35,910 nt of DNA from Pseudomonadota bacterium (GCA_963204835.1 CAUJHJ010000051.1:1-35910), one strand, 5' to 3'; counted from the stretch's first letter, positions 27,897 to 35,910 are shown. The notes: a model not told the origin generated them from the letters alone. Translations and numbers: made by a program.

Positions 27897-29264
27897 ATGA
27901 CTCGTCCCATGACTGCGGGTGCCGCGGCGTCGGCCGGGCGCTATGCGTGGTACGTGGTCATCCTGCTGACCGCCACCCAGGTCGTCTCCTACATCGACCG
28001 GTTCCTGCCCAGCCTGCTGCTCGAATCGATCAAGCACGACCTCGCGCTCACCGACCTGCAGGTCGGGCTGCTGATGGGTCCCGCCTTCGGCCTGTTCTAC
28101 GTGTTCATCGGCGTGCCGATCGGCTGGCTGGCCGATCGCTACAGCCGCCGCCGGATCCTCGCGATCGGCATTTCGCTATGGTGCACGATGACGGCCGCGG
28201 CCGGCCTCGCGCGTGGCTTCGTGCCGCTTTTCCTAACGCGCATGGGCGTCGGGCTCGGCGAGGCGAGCGTCGCGCCCTGCAGCGTCTCGCTGATCAGCGA
28301 CTATTTCCCCCGCGAGCGCCGCGCACCGCCCCTGAGCCTGTTCATGGCGGGCACCTTCCTCGGCGCGGGCACCGCCTTCCTCTTCGGCGGGCCGCTCGTG
28401 CACCACATCGCCTCGCTCCCTTCCGTGCACCTGCCTTTGCTCGGTGACCTGCGCAGCTGGCAACTCGCCTTCGTGGTCGTGGGGCTGCCGGGATTCGTGC
28501 TCGCCGCCCTGATGTTCACGATCCGGGAGCCGCGACGGCAGGACCAGGCGCGCCGCGAGCTCGACGCCGACGCCGCCGGCCACGCGTCGCTCGGCGCGGC
28601 CCTGCGCTTCATGCGCAAGCGCTGGACGGCGTTCGGAACCTTGTTCATCGGTTCCGCCGCGGTCGTCACCATGGGTTCGCTGTCGTTCTGGAACGTGGCG
28701 CTCTTCGGCCGCACCTGGGGCTGGAGCGTGCGCGACGTGGGCATTGCGACCGGCGTGCTCTTCTTTGTCGGCGGACCCATCGGCACGCTTGCCGGCATCG
28801 CGCTCACCAAGCGCTGGATCGCGCAGGGGCGCAAGGATGCCACCCTGCGCGCGCTGTGGACCGGGCTCGCGATTGCGGTGCCCGGCTTCGCACTCTACCC
28901 GGTGATGCCGGGAGCGGAACTGGCCATCGCGATGCAGCTCTTCGCGTTCACCGGCCAGGCGATGGCGGCGGCGGCCGGTCCGGCCTCCATCACCCTGATC
29001 GCGCCCGGGCAGATCAAGTCGCAGGCCACCGCGCTCTACTACCTGTGCATCGGCGTATTCGGCCAGTTGTTGGGTCCGCCGCCGGTCGGACTGATGACCG
29101 ATCTCTTCGGCGATCCGGGCATGCTGCGTTACGCGATGACGATCGAGGCGGCGACGATCGGCGTGCTCGCCCTCCTGCTCGTGGGCGTCGGGATGGCCCG
29201 CTACCGGCGTTGCGTGGTCGAGGTCGATGGCCTGATCGAACCGGGACGGGCCGCCCATGCGTGA
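27897..29264 (+). CDS. MFS transporter, spinster-like
   Basis: A 455-aa major facilitator of the spinster-like bacterial group. The first span contains TATQVVSYIDRFLPSLLLESI, followed by LTDLQVGLLMGPAFGLFYVF and the loop 2-3 signature IGWLADRYSRRRILAIG. RMGVGLGEASVAPCSVSLISDYFP is the helix 4-5 motif typical of this group. It would transport a small organic compound across the inner membrane; substrates of these bacterial members are mostly unknown. ATG 27897 gives a normal cytoplasmic N-terminus; an open extension to 27822 exists without support. First gene of an operon divergent from LysR. Its stop overlaps the VOC gene by 8 nt. Confidence 0.92.
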   Translation: MTRPMTAGAAASAGRYAWYVVILLTATQVVSYIDRFLPSLLLESIKHDLALTDLQVGLLMGPAFGLFYVFIGVPIGWLADRYSRRRILAIGISLWCTMTAAAGLARGFVPLFLTRMGVGLGEASVAPCSVSLISDYFPRERRAPPLSLFMAGTFLGAGTAFLFGGPLVHHIASLPSVHLPLLGDLRSWQLAFVVVGLPGFVLAALMFTIREPRRQDQARRELDADAAGHASLGAALRFMRKRWTAFGTLFIGSAAVVTMGSLSFWNVALFGRTWGWSVRDVGIATGVLFFVGGPIGTLAGIALTKRWIAQGRKDATLRALWTGLAIAVPGFALYPVMPGAELAIAMQLFAFTGQAMAAAAGPASITLIAPGQIKSQATALYYLCIGVFGQLLGPPPVGLMTDLFGDPGMLRYAMTIEAATIGVLALLLVGVGMARYRRCVVEVDGLIEPGRAAHA

Positions 29265-30117
29265 TTCGCACCGCGCGCCCACCCTCGGCCGCATCCTCGA
29301 GGTGACCTACGCGGTGCCGGACCTCGCCGCGATCGAGGCCGCCTACACCCGCTGGCTCGGCTATCGGGTGACGGCGCGCGGCGCGGTAGGCGAGGCGCTC
29401 GCGCGCGACTGGGAAGCGCCCGCGCTCGCGGGCCGCGCGCAGCTCGTGCTGGAGCCCGCCGCGGGCGAAAGCGTCGCGCTGCGCTTTGTCGCCGAGCCGC
29501 AGGCTGGCGGCTGGCAGGCGCTTACGAGTTTCGGCTGGAACGTGAGCGAGATCGTCGTCGAAGACGTGGACACGCTCGCGGCCCGCCTCTCGGGCTCGCC
29601 GTTTCGCATCATCGGCGGTCCGGCTGGCCTGACACGCTTTCCGATGATCCGCGCCATGCAGGTGGTGGGTCCCGCAGGCGAGTGCCTCTATTTCACGCAG
29701 GTCGGCGCGGGCAGCGGGCTCGACCTCGCGCGCGCCCAGGCGCCGGTCGGGCGCGTTTTCATCGTGGTGGCGGGCGGTTCCGACGTGCGCCGCATGTTCG
29801 AGGCATACGCGGGATTCGGCAATGCGGTCGATCCCCCCGTGAGTACCCGGGTGCAGGTGATCTCGCAGGCGAATGGCCTGCCAGCCGACACGCTGCATGC
29901 GCACGGCCTCGTGAAGCTCGGCCACGGATCGTTGATCGAACTCGACGAGTATCCGGCCGCGGCAATGCGGCGCCCGGAGCCGGCGGGCGGCTTGCCGCCC
30001 GGCATGGCCGTGGTGGCCTTCGAGGTCGCGGGCCGGGTCGGCTCGGCGCTGCTGCGGGGCGCGGCGGGCGAGCGGATCCTGCTCGTCGGCACGAACGGCG
30101 CAGGCGGTCCCGCATGA
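29257..30117 (+). CDS. VOC-family protein, degenerate metal site
   Basis: A 286-aa protein with two VOC modules: LGRILEVTYAVPDLAAIEAAY at the start and PVGRVFIVVAGGSDVRRMFEAY near residue 160. Secondary-structure order (beta-alpha-beta-beta-beta) fits the superfamily. The first-strand His is absent in both modules (EVTYAV, GRVFIVV) and the last strand of module one reads GECLYFTQ without Glu. Only module two keeps a Glu in SLIELDEYP. A classical glyoxalase or extradiol mechanism is therefore doubtful; it could bind the substrate or catalyse something without metal. It follows the MFS gene and is joined to the methyltransferase by ATGA. Confidence 0.75.
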   Translation: MRDSHRAPTLGRILEVTYAVPDLAAIEAAYTRWLGYRVTARGAVGEALARDWEAPALAGRAQLVLEPAAGESVALRFVAEPQAGGWQALTSFGWNVSEIVVEDVDTLAARLSGSPFRIIGGPAGLTRFPMIRAMQVVGPAGECLYFTQVGAGSGLDLARAQAPVGRVFIVVAGGSDVRRMFEAYAGFGNAVDPPVSTRVQVISQANGLPADTLHAHGLVKLGHGSLIELDEYPAAAMRRPEPAGGLPPGMAVVAFEVAGRVGSALLRGAAGERILLVGTNGAGGPA

Positions 30118-31130
30118 TCACCGATGCCCTTGCGCGCGCGGCGGCGCTCGATTTCGTGCTTGCGCTGCGCAGGCGCTGGGCCAATACCGTCTTTCCGCGG
30201 GCCAGGTTCGAGTATGAGGCAGCCAACGGCGCGCAGGCCGATGCCTTGCCCGCCTATCGCTGGTTCGCCTGGCTCGAGCGCGGCGCGCAGCAGATGCTCT
30301 GGCGGGCCGTCGGCGATGCGGTGCGTGCAGGGGAGCGCAGCATTGCGGCGCCGGCGGCACCCGCCACGGTCACGCTGGACCCCGGGCTGGAGTTGCCCGC
30401 GTGGTACACGGGCTGCGACATCCATGTGCAGCCGGGCGGTGTCTGGCGCGACGACGAAGCGGCGCTCATCTACGAGCTCGGCGCGAAGCTCGTGATGCTC
30501 GGCGAGAACGACGACTACCGCTTCCACCGCCTGTTCGTCGACACAGCGGTGCCGCACCGGGCCTACCGGCGCATCGTCGATTTCGGTTGCGGCTTCGGCA
30601 AGTCGACCTGGCCGTTCAAGGCGGCGTATCCGGAGGCCGAAGTCATCGGTCTCGACTTGTCGGCGCCCTGCGTGCGCCTCGCCGCCCGCCGTGCCGGCGA
30701 ACGCGGGCTGTCCGTGCACTTCCGCCAGGCGAATGCCGTGGCGAGCGGGCTTGCCGCCGGCAGCGCCGATCTCGTGACCTCGACGATGCTGGTGCACGAA
30801 TTGCCGGTGGAGCAGATCGAGCGGCTGTTCGCCGAGGCGGTGCGCGTGCTGGCGCCGGGCGGCCTGCTGCGCTTCCTCGACTTCCAGCGCACCGGCGACG
30901 CCTTTCGCGATTTCGCGATGCTGGGGCACGGCAGCCGCAACAACGAACCCTTCATGCCCTTGATGATGGCCGCGGACCTGCCCGCGATGGCGGCGCGCGC
31001 AGGACTCGCCCATGCGCGCTGGGTGGCGTTCGATGAGCGCTCCGGCGGACGGCTCGCCGAGCTCGCCTGGCCCGAGCGCAGCGAATGGCACTTTCCGTGG
31101 GCCGTGCTCGAGGCGGAGAAGCCGGCATGA
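30114..31130 (+). CDS. SAM-dependent class-I methyltransferase
   Basis: A 338-aa protein with a C-terminal class-I methyltransferase domain. Motif I is IVDFGCGFGKSTW (about residues 154-166), the acidic end of beta-2 is VIGLDLSAPC, and motif IV-like VTSTMLVHELP is followed by VRVLAPGGLLRFLDF. The N-terminal 150 residues are a helical cap without recognised domain and may shape the acceptor pocket. Acceptor is unknown; small-molecule O-methylation is the common role of this architecture. The ATG overlaps the VOC stop (ATGA), and its own stop overlaps the next gene the same way, so stoichiometric synthesis with both is likely. Confidence 0.88.
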   Translation: MITDALARAAALDFVLALRRRWANTVFPRARFEYEAANGAQADALPAYRWFAWLERGAQQMLWRAVGDAVRAGERSIAAPAAPATVTLDPGLELPAWYTGCDIHVQPGGVWRDDEAALIYELGAKLVMLGENDDYRFHRLFVDTAVPHRAYRRIVDFGCGFGKSTWPFKAAYPEAEVIGLDLSAPCVRLAARRAGERGLSVHFRQANAVASGLAAGSADLVTSTMLVHELPVEQIERLFAEAVRVLAPGGLLRFLDFQRTGDAFRDFAMLGHGSRNNEPFMPLMMAADLPAMAARAGLAHARWVAFDERSGGRLAELAWPERSEWHFPWAVLEAEKPA

Positions 31131-31390
31131 GCGACGGACCGCAAATGCCTGGCGTGGCGCCCGACAACGCGGCGCTCGCAGCGCTGCTGTTCGAGCTGGC
31201 CTCGCAACTGCACGTCGAGCGCTCGCGCCGCCTGGCGCTCGAGCTCCTGCTCGCCCGGGGCGTCGCGCCGGCGCCTGCGGCGCTCGCGGCGCTCGCAAGC
31301 GATCCGGAGTTCCGGCAGCGCAGCCAGCAGGAGCTCGACGCGGCCATGGCTGGCCTGATGCGCGTGATGACGGGCGAAGCCGGGAGATGA
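31127..31390 (+). CDS. Small helical protein of unknown function
   Basis: An 87-aa protein with no recognised family. It is acidic-to-neutral, Ala/Leu/Glu-rich and probably all-helical (ALAALLFELASQLHVERSRR, LELLLARG, then FRQRSQQELDAAMAGLMRVM). No Cys, signal peptide or membrane span is present. ATG 31127 overlaps the methyltransferase stop (ATGA). The tight coupling suggests a partner or subunit of the methyltransferase, or of the bicupin that begins ten bases after its stop. Alternative: a structural or regulatory microprotein. Confidence 0.65.
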   Translation: MSDGPQMPGVAPDNAALAALLFELASQLHVERSRRLALELLLARGVAPAPAALAALASDPEFRQRSQQELDAAMAGLMRVMTGEAGR

Positions 31391-31399
31391 GGTGAGCTG

Positions 31400-32224
31400 A
31401 TGCCGAGACCGCGGATTGAATTCGTGCAGTCGCAACTCATCCCGTGGCGCGCGCTCGCCCTCGATGGCGTGCAGCCTGGAGCCGACGCGCGGTTGCTGAG
31501 CGAGGATCGGGAGAGCGGGGCGCGCAGCCTCGTTGTACGCTACCCGCCCGGCGCGACCGCACCGGGCGGGGCCCTGGGCGCGGACGACGAATTCCTCGTG
31601 CTCGACGGTGAGCTCACGATCGGCGGGCTGGCCTACCCGGCGATGACCTACGCGCATTTTCCGGCCGGCTTCGATGCGGGAGGGCGCTCGAGCCCGAACG
31701 GCGCCATCGTGCTGGAGTTCTTTTCCGGGGCGCCGGTGCCGGCTGCGAGGCCGGTCGGCTGGGACGAGCGGCGGCTGGTGCGGCACAAGAACCTTTACGA
31801 AGTGCCCTACACGGGCAACTTCCATCCCGAATTTCCGCCTGGCGCGGGTCGCAAGATGCTTTACCAGGACCCGTTGACCCACGACACGACCTGGGTGCTC
31901 GGCACCATGCCGATGCGTTGGGCCGAGCGCTCCGAGGTGCACCCGACCGTCGAGGAGATGTACCTGCTCTCGGGCGAGGTGCATGGCGATCGCGGCGTGA
32001 TGCGCCCGGGCGCCTACTTCTGGCGGCCGCCGGGCGTGCCGCATGGGCCGTTCGGTACGCAGACCGGGAATCTGTATTTTTTCCGGACGAAGGGTGGGCT
32101 GCTCGCCACGACCTATGTGGAACCCGAGAAGCCCTTTCGCTGGCGGCCACCCTACGACGCCGTGCTGCCGCCGGAGCTCGAGGCGGCACGGGGCGAAGTG
32201 CAGGGAGTCGCCGCATGCTGGTGA
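31400..32224 (+). CDS. Bicupin protein
   Basis: A 274-aa protein with two cupin barrels. The first (DDEFLVLDGELTIGGLAYPA) has lost the His motif. The second is intact: H181, E185/E186 (EVHPTVEEMYLLSGEVHG) and H215 (PPGVPHGPF), the usual 2-His plus Glu metal ligands. Cupins of this type include Fe(II) dioxygenases and acid isomerases, but a specific reaction cannot be assigned. An AGGTGA ribosome site stands before ATG 31400. The 3' end overlaps an alternative start (32215) of the next gene. Position in the run MFS-VOC-methyltransferase suggests it acts on the same compound. Confidence 0.85.
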   Translation: MPRPRIEFVQSQLIPWRALALDGVQPGADARLLSEDRESGARSLVVRYPPGATAPGGALGADDEFLVLDGELTIGGLAYPAMTYAHFPAGFDAGGRSSPNGAIVLEFFSGAPVPAARPVGWDERRLVRHKNLYEVPYTGNFHPEFPPGAGRKMLYQDPLTHDTTWVLGTMPMRWAERSEVHPTVEEMYLLSGEVHGDRGVMRPGAYFWRPPGVPHGPFGTQTGNLYFFRTKGGLLATTYVEPEKPFRWRPPYDAVLPPELEAARGEVQGVAACW

Positions 32225-32235
32225 GGAGAGGTTCG

Positions 32236-33420
32236 ATGAGGAGCTGCTGGATGGCGCTCGCCGCGTTGGCCGTGGCGGGAATGGCTGGCGCCCGCGACTA
32301 TCCCGCGACGTCGTGCGATCGGCTCGCCGCAAACCCGGAGGATCAGGACATCATCGCGCCGCCCGTGCCGCGCGAGCGGATCGACCTGCCGAAGGCGATC
32401 GCGGCCTGCGACGCCGAAGTCGTACTGCATCCGGACAACGTGCGCGCGCGCTACCAGCTCTCGCGGGTGCTCGCCTATGACGGCCAGGGCGAGCGCGCCA
32501 ACGCCGAGATGAAGCGTGCAGCGGACGAGGGCTACCGACAGGCGCAGTTCGTCTACGGCCTCCTGATCGACCGCCACCGGCCCGGTGCATCGGCCGATCC
32601 TTGCGTCGTCGAGGAATACTGGTTGCGCTCGGCGCGCGCCGGCCGGCAGGCCGCGCGCGTGAGTTACGTGCGCCACGTGCTCAATGGCCGGTTCGATGCC
32701 TGCCAGGTTCGGGCGACGCCCGCGGAAATGAAGGGTTTCCTCGACGCGGCGGTCACGGACTCGGGGGGCTACTATGACCGCCTGCTGCTGAAGGACCTTG
32801 CGGCGCGCCTCGCGGCGCGCGAGCGCGCCGCAACCGTGCCATCGCAATATTCGAAGGCCGCAGCAAGGCAGGTGCCTGCGGCGGGCGGCCGCGTGACCGA
32901 CTGCGACCGGCTTGCCTCCCATCCGGAGGATCCCGACACCGTGGCGCCCGGCGTGCCGGGATCGCGCGTGGATGTGCCACGGGCCGTTGCCGCGTGCGCG
33001 GCCGCGGTGGAGCAGGACCCCGCCAATGCGCGCCTGCGTTACCAGCTCGCCCGGGTGCTTGCCTACAGCGGCGCCAGCCGGCGCGCGACCGAGGAAATGA
33101 AGAGGGCCGCCGATGACGGTCATCGCCAGGCCCAGTTCGTATACGGGCTGCTGGTGGATCGCGGTCGCCCCGACGCGCCTGCCGATATCTGCGTCGCCGA
33201 GGACTACTGGCTCAAGGCCGCCCGCGCGGGGCGGCAGGCCGCCCGGGTGATCTACGTGCAGCGCCTGTTCCGCGGGCGCTTCGATGCCTGCCGCGTGCAG
33301 GCGGGGACGGAAGAAGTCGGGCGGCTGCTCGAGGCCGCCGCGGCCGACGCGCGGGAATTCTCTGAACGCCTGCTGATCGAGGAATTGCGCGATCGGTGGG
33401 CGGAACGCCAGTCATCATGA
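32236..33420 (+). CDS. Exported Sel1/TPR-like protein with tandem duplication
   Basis: About 394 aa with a Sec signal peptide (RSCWMALAALAVAGMAGA) and two copies of a 132-residue module that align without gaps. Each module opens with CDRLAxxPEDxD, contains RYQLxRVLAY and EMKRAADxGxRQAQFVYGLL (a Sel1-like helix pair) and ends with ARAGRQAARVxYV and GRFDACxV. Sel1/TPR solenoids usually scaffold protein partners, and here would do so in the periplasm. ATG 32236 is preferred over ATG 32215 because GGAGAGG lies just upstream and the signal peptide starts there. It lies between the bicupin and the TonB receptor; a role in receptor or substrate handling is inference. Confidence 0.82.
   Translation: MRSCWMALAALAVAGMAGARDYPATSCDRLAANPEDQDIIAPPVPRERIDLPKAIAACDAEVVLHPDNVRARYQLSRVLAYDGQGERANAEMKRAADEGYRQAQFVYGLLIDRHRPGASADPCVVEEYWLRSARAGRQAARVSYVRHVLNGRFDACQVRATPAEMKGFLDAAVTDSGGYYDRLLLKDLAARLAARERAATVPSQYSKAAARQVPAAGGRVTDCDRLASHPEDPDTVAPGVPGSRVDVPRAVAACAAAVEQDPANARLRYQLARVLAYSGASRRATEEMKRAADDGHRQAQFVYGLLVDRGRPDAPADICVAEDYWLKAARAGRQAARVIYVQRLFRGRFDACRVQAGTEEVGRLLEAAAADAREFSERLLIEELRDRWAERQSS
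32314..32709 (+). repeat. Intragenic module copy 1
   Basis: First 396-bp unit of the duplication inside the Sel1-like gene (residues 27-158 of the protein). It pairs with 32902-33297 with no insertions or deletions. By eye about two thirds of the residues are identical, so the duplication is old enough to have diverged but not to have lost its frame or length. Confidence 0.85.
32902..33297 (+). repeat. Intragenic module copy 2
   Basis: Second 396-bp unit (residues 223-354), separated from copy 1 by a 64-residue linker. The most conserved stretches between copies are the QAQFVYGLL and ARAGRQAARV helices and the CDRLA and RFDAC cysteine ends. The paired cysteines in each module could form a disulfide in the periplasm (inference). 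Confidence 0.85.
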
Positions 33421-33431
33421 AAGGGGGAGAT

Positions 33432-35723
33432 ATGATCCTGTCACACATCCGTCGCTTCGCGGCGGCTCCGCTCACGCTCGTGGCGCTCGCGCTCGCGAGC
33501 CCGCCGGCCTGGTCCCAGCTCGAGGAAATCGTCGTCACCGCGCGCAAGCAGGAGGAACGCCTGCAGGACGTGCCGTTGGCGGTCGCTGCGTTCAGCAACG
33601 AGCAGCTCGCCGAGCGCGGCGCGCGCGACATGTTCGACGTGTCGCGCTTCACGCCCGGGTTCTCGTTCGAGAAGGTCAACCGCTACGGCGTGCAGGGCGG
33701 CGTGAGCCGGCCCGTGATCCGCGGCATGTCCAACATCCTCGGCGAAGGCAATGCGCAGGTCTTCATCGACGGCATCCCGTACTCCGACTCGATCCTCTCG
33801 TTTCCTTTCGACATCGTTGACCGGGTCGAGGTGATCAAGGGGCCGCAGGCGGCGCTGTTCGGCCGTGCAACCTTCTCGGGAGCCATCAACCTGATCACCA
33901 AGAAGGGCGGCAACGAGCCCGAGAACACGGTGAGCGCGCGGCTCGCCGAGTACGGCGACACCGAGGTGAACCTGCTGTCGCGCGGCGCGCTGGTCAACGA
34001 CCGCCTGTACTACATGGTGCACGGCCGCTACTACTCGATGGACGGCATGTACCGCAACACGCTCGACAATGACCGCATCGGCGGCGAGCAATCGACCAAC
34101 TTCAATGCCTCGCTCGAATGGCGCCCGACGGACGGAATCTCCGCGATCCTCTCCGGCGGCTACACGCGCGACCGCGACGACCTCGCGGCGATCACCCTGC
34201 AGGATCGCTTCGCGAACAATTGCTACCTCAACGTGGCACGGCAGTACTACTGCGGCGAGGTTCGCGAGGCGCGCGAAGCCACGCTCGATCGCGCTGGCCT
34301 CGCGGGCACGGACGGCCTGCACCGCGATTCCACGCGCCTGTCCCTGCAGCTGTCCTTCGACCTGCCCGCCGGGCTCACGCTGGTCTCGAACTCGGGCCTC
34401 TTCAGCACCGAGATGGAGTATGGCTACGACTCGACCTACCAGGGCGCTACGGCCTTTGGCATCACGACGGTGCCCGGCGCGCCGGGCTACGTGCGCGCGG
34501 CGAGCGATCCGGTGCGCAACGGCGGCGTAATGCGCAATGAAGTGACCGATCGCGACGAGTGGTCGACGGAGCTGCGCCTGCAGTCGGATCCCGCGGCCCG
34601 CTTCCGCTACATGGTGGGGGCCTACTACTACGAGAGCCGCCGTTCGCTCGAGGAGCGGCATTTCCTCGCCACGGCGCCGACGGTATTCTCGGGCGAGACC
34701 CGCATCGACAACCAGGCGGTGTTCGGCTCGATCGCCTTCGACGTCACCGACCGGTGGGAGGCGACGGCCGAGCTGCGCTACGCGGAGGACACGATCGGCA
34801 ACTACAACGCGATCGCGCGGCCGATGGGGCCGCTCGTCGAGAACACCTTTGATTCCGTCTCGCCGCGCGTCACGACGACCTTCAAGCTGACGCCCGAGAA
34901 CATGCTCTATGCCAACGTCGCGAAGGGCAACAAGCCGGGTGTGATCAATGCCGACCCGCGCTTTCCGCCGGACATCCGCTTCGCCGACGAGGAGGAGAGC
35001 TGGAATTACGAGGTCGGCACCAAGAACCGCTTCTTCGGCGGCACCCTGATGGCGAACCTCGCGCTCTACTACATCGACTGGAAGGACCAGCAGATCACCG
35101 CGAGCTACACTTTCCCGCCGCCGAGCGGCGGCACGCAGTCCTACATCAGGAATGCAGGCGGCACGGAGATCAAGGGAGCGGAGCTCGAGCTCGAGGCCGC
35201 CGTGACCGACAATTTCACCGCCGGCTTCACCTACTCGCTGACCGAAGCGAAGTTCACCGAACTGTCCGACGGCGAGGCGCTGCAGCTGTTCGGCAACTCC
35301 TCGCTGAAGGGCAAGAAGCTGTTCGGCGTGCCGGAGCAGCAGGCGAGCGCCTACGGCAAGGTCAAGTTCCCGGTGGGCACCGGCAAGCGCGGCTTCGTGC
35401 GCGGCGACATCTCCTTCACCGACCGCAAGTACGACCAGATCTTCGACCTGGCCCACACGGGCGAGCAGGTGCTGATGAACATGAGCGCCGGGGTCGAGAA
35501 CGATCGCTGGAACGTCACGTTCTTCGTCAACAACCTGACGGATGACCGGACGCCGTCTTCAGTGACCCGCTACGTCGACCAGTTGAACCTCAATGTGCCG
35601 CAGCACGTCAACGCCAATCCGGCGCAGAACAACGTGCCGGGCACCACGACGCTCGAGCGCGCGTTCTTCTATCCGCTCGCGAACAAGCGCCAGTTCGGGG
35701 TCAACATGAAGTGGAAGTTCTGA
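33432..35723 (+). CDS. TonB-dependent outer-membrane receptor
   Basis: A 763-aa TonB-dependent transporter. ATG 33432 follows AAGGGGGAG and begins a signal peptide (LSHIRRFAAAPLTLVALALA, cleavage near AWSQ). Another ATG at 33417 overlaps the upstream stop (ATGA) and would add five residues. The TonB box region is LEEIVVTARKQEERLQDVPL. The plug has AQVFIDGIPYSDSILSFPFD and VIKGPQAALFGRATFSGAIN, and the barrel ends in MKWKF. It is the last complete gene of the 27897 operon, where the receptor comes after the enzymes, unlike the 8131 operon. No FecA-type extension. Substrate unknown. Confidence 0.95.
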   Translation: MILSHIRRFAAAPLTLVALALASPPAWSQLEEIVVTARKQEERLQDVPLAVAAFSNEQLAERGARDMFDVSRFTPGFSFEKVNRYGVQGGVSRPVIRGMSNILGEGNAQVFIDGIPYSDSILSFPFDIVDRVEVIKGPQAALFGRATFSGAINLITKKGGNEPENTVSARLAEYGDTEVNLLSRGALVNDRLYYMVHGRYYSMDGMYRNTLDNDRIGGEQSTNFNASLEWRPTDGISAILSGGYTRDRDDLAAITLQDRFANNCYLNVARQYYCGEVREAREATLDRAGLAGTDGLHRDSTRLSLQLSFDLPAGLTLVSNSGLFSTEMEYGYDSTYQGATAFGITTVPGAPGYVRAASDPVRNGGVMRNEVTDRDEWSTELRLQSDPAARFRYMVGAYYYESRRSLEERHFLATAPTVFSGETRIDNQAVFGSIAFDVTDRWEATAELRYAEDTIGNYNAIARPMGPLVENTFDSVSPRVTTTFKLTPENMLYANVAKGNKPGVINADPRFPPDIRFADEEESWNYEVGTKNRFFGGTLMANLALYYIDWKDQQITASYTFPPPSGGTQSYIRNAGGTEIKGAELELEAAVTDNFTAGFTYSLTEAKFTELSDGEALQLFGNSSLKGKKLFGVPEQQASAYGKVKFPVGTGKRGFVRGDISFTDRKYDQIFDLAHTGEQVLMNMSAGVENDRWNVTFFVNNLTDDRTPSSVTRYVDQLNLNVPQHVNANPAQNNVPGTTTLERAFFYPLANKRQFGVNMKWKF

Positions 35724-35910
35724 TGCAGAAGCCAACGGTGGACAGCGTACCGCATTCAGCCGGGGGCGCAGGTTGGGCTCTCTGGCTGTCAGCCGTGTGC
35801 TGCTCGCTGTTTGCCGCGTCGGGGGGGGCCGCGCCGGCCCGCCCCCCCCCCCCCCCCCAAGAGGCCCAACTAGCCCCCCCCCCCCCCGCGCCGCCCCCCC
35901 CGCCCCCCCC
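35723..35910 (+). CDS. Start of an exported protein, cut by the contig end
   Basis: The ATG shares its A with the last base of the receptor stop (TGATG). It begins QKPTVDSVPHSAGGAGWALW, followed by a hydrophobic LSAVCCSLFAASGGAAPA, a likely signal peptide. The frame stays open to the edge, but everything after about 35821 is homopolymer noise and cannot be trusted. The receptor at 19548 is followed by an exported esterase in the same close arrangement, so a periplasmic hydrolase is one guess. Confidence 0.5.
   Translation, partial: MQKPTVDSVPHSAGGAGWALWLSAVCCSLFAASGGAAPARPPPPPQEAQLAPPPPAPPPPPP
35821..35910. other. Homopolymer-rich contig end, probable sequencing artefact
   Basis: A run of eight G is followed by 17 C (35842-35858), 14 C (35874-35887) and further C blocks broken by GCG. 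Nothing else in the window resembles it. Decaying poly-G/poly-C at a contig edge is typical of low-signal read ends and should not be interpreted as biology. Confidence 0.85.

Noticed and set aside
33441..35456. A 671-codon open frame antisense to the third TonB receptor
   Set aside because: Same kind of shadow; no domain, no ribosome site, and the sense receptor has all family motifs.

Overview
The window looks like a complete assembly contig of about 36 kb with high GC content (by eye close to 70%). It comes from a Gram-negative bacterium. It carries three TonB-dependent outer-membrane receptors with EEIxVTAxR-type N-termini, exported Tat and Sec substrates, a DUF1501/DUF1800 pair, several VOC/glyoxalase proteins and MFS transporters. 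This mix is typical of oligotrophic catabolic Gammaproteobacteria (Steroidobacter/Nevskia-like) or sphingomonad-like lineages. The 5S rRNA sequence resembles the gammaproteobacterial type. That placement is inference; no species is assigned. The left edge sits inside an rRNA operon (5S plus terminator). The right edge dissolves into poly-C/poly-G runs that look like sequencing noise.

Layout. (1) 44-207: 5S rRNA and its terminator. (2) 346-4856, plus strand: GMC flavoprotein oxidoreductase, DoxX membrane protein, cupin, SMP-30 lactonase, VOC protein, nearly all joined by 4-nt stop/start overlaps. (3) 4745-7898, minus strand: DUF1800 lipoprotein and DUF1501 Tat protein. (4) 8131-17014, plus strand: FAD oxidoreductase, LysR regulator, TonB receptor, two-domain VOC protein, MFS carrier, and two quinone-oxidoreductase-like dehydrogenases. 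A 25-bp palindrome lies in front of the first gene. (5) 17033-19381, minus strand: DUF3088, a signal-peptide-bearing SDR, and a membrane-anchored LytTR regulator divergent from the next unit. (6) 19548-23445, plus strand: TonB receptor and type-B carboxylesterase. (7) 23418-27775, minus strand: LysR, a Cys-motif protein of unknown function, class-III aminotransferase and amino-acid permease. (8) 27897 to the right end, plus strand: spinster-type MFS, VOC protein, SAM methyltransferase, 87-aa protein, bicupin, duplicated Sel1-like protein, TonB receptor, and the start of an exported protein.

How it may work together: two of the blocks (8131-17014 and 27897-end) each combine an outer-membrane TonB receptor, an inner-membrane MFS carrier, a divergent VOC protein, tailoring enzymes and a LysR regulator, with most junctions translationally coupled. 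Each looks like a self-contained uptake-and-catabolism module for a small organic compound, possibly a plant or aromatic metabolite or a lactone/ester. The substrates cannot be read from the sequence. The 346-4856 block (alcohol/sugar oxidation, lactone hydrolysis, VOC) and the TonB/esterase and aminotransferase/permease units point the same way. No CRISPR array, phage, insertion sequence or tRNA was recognised.
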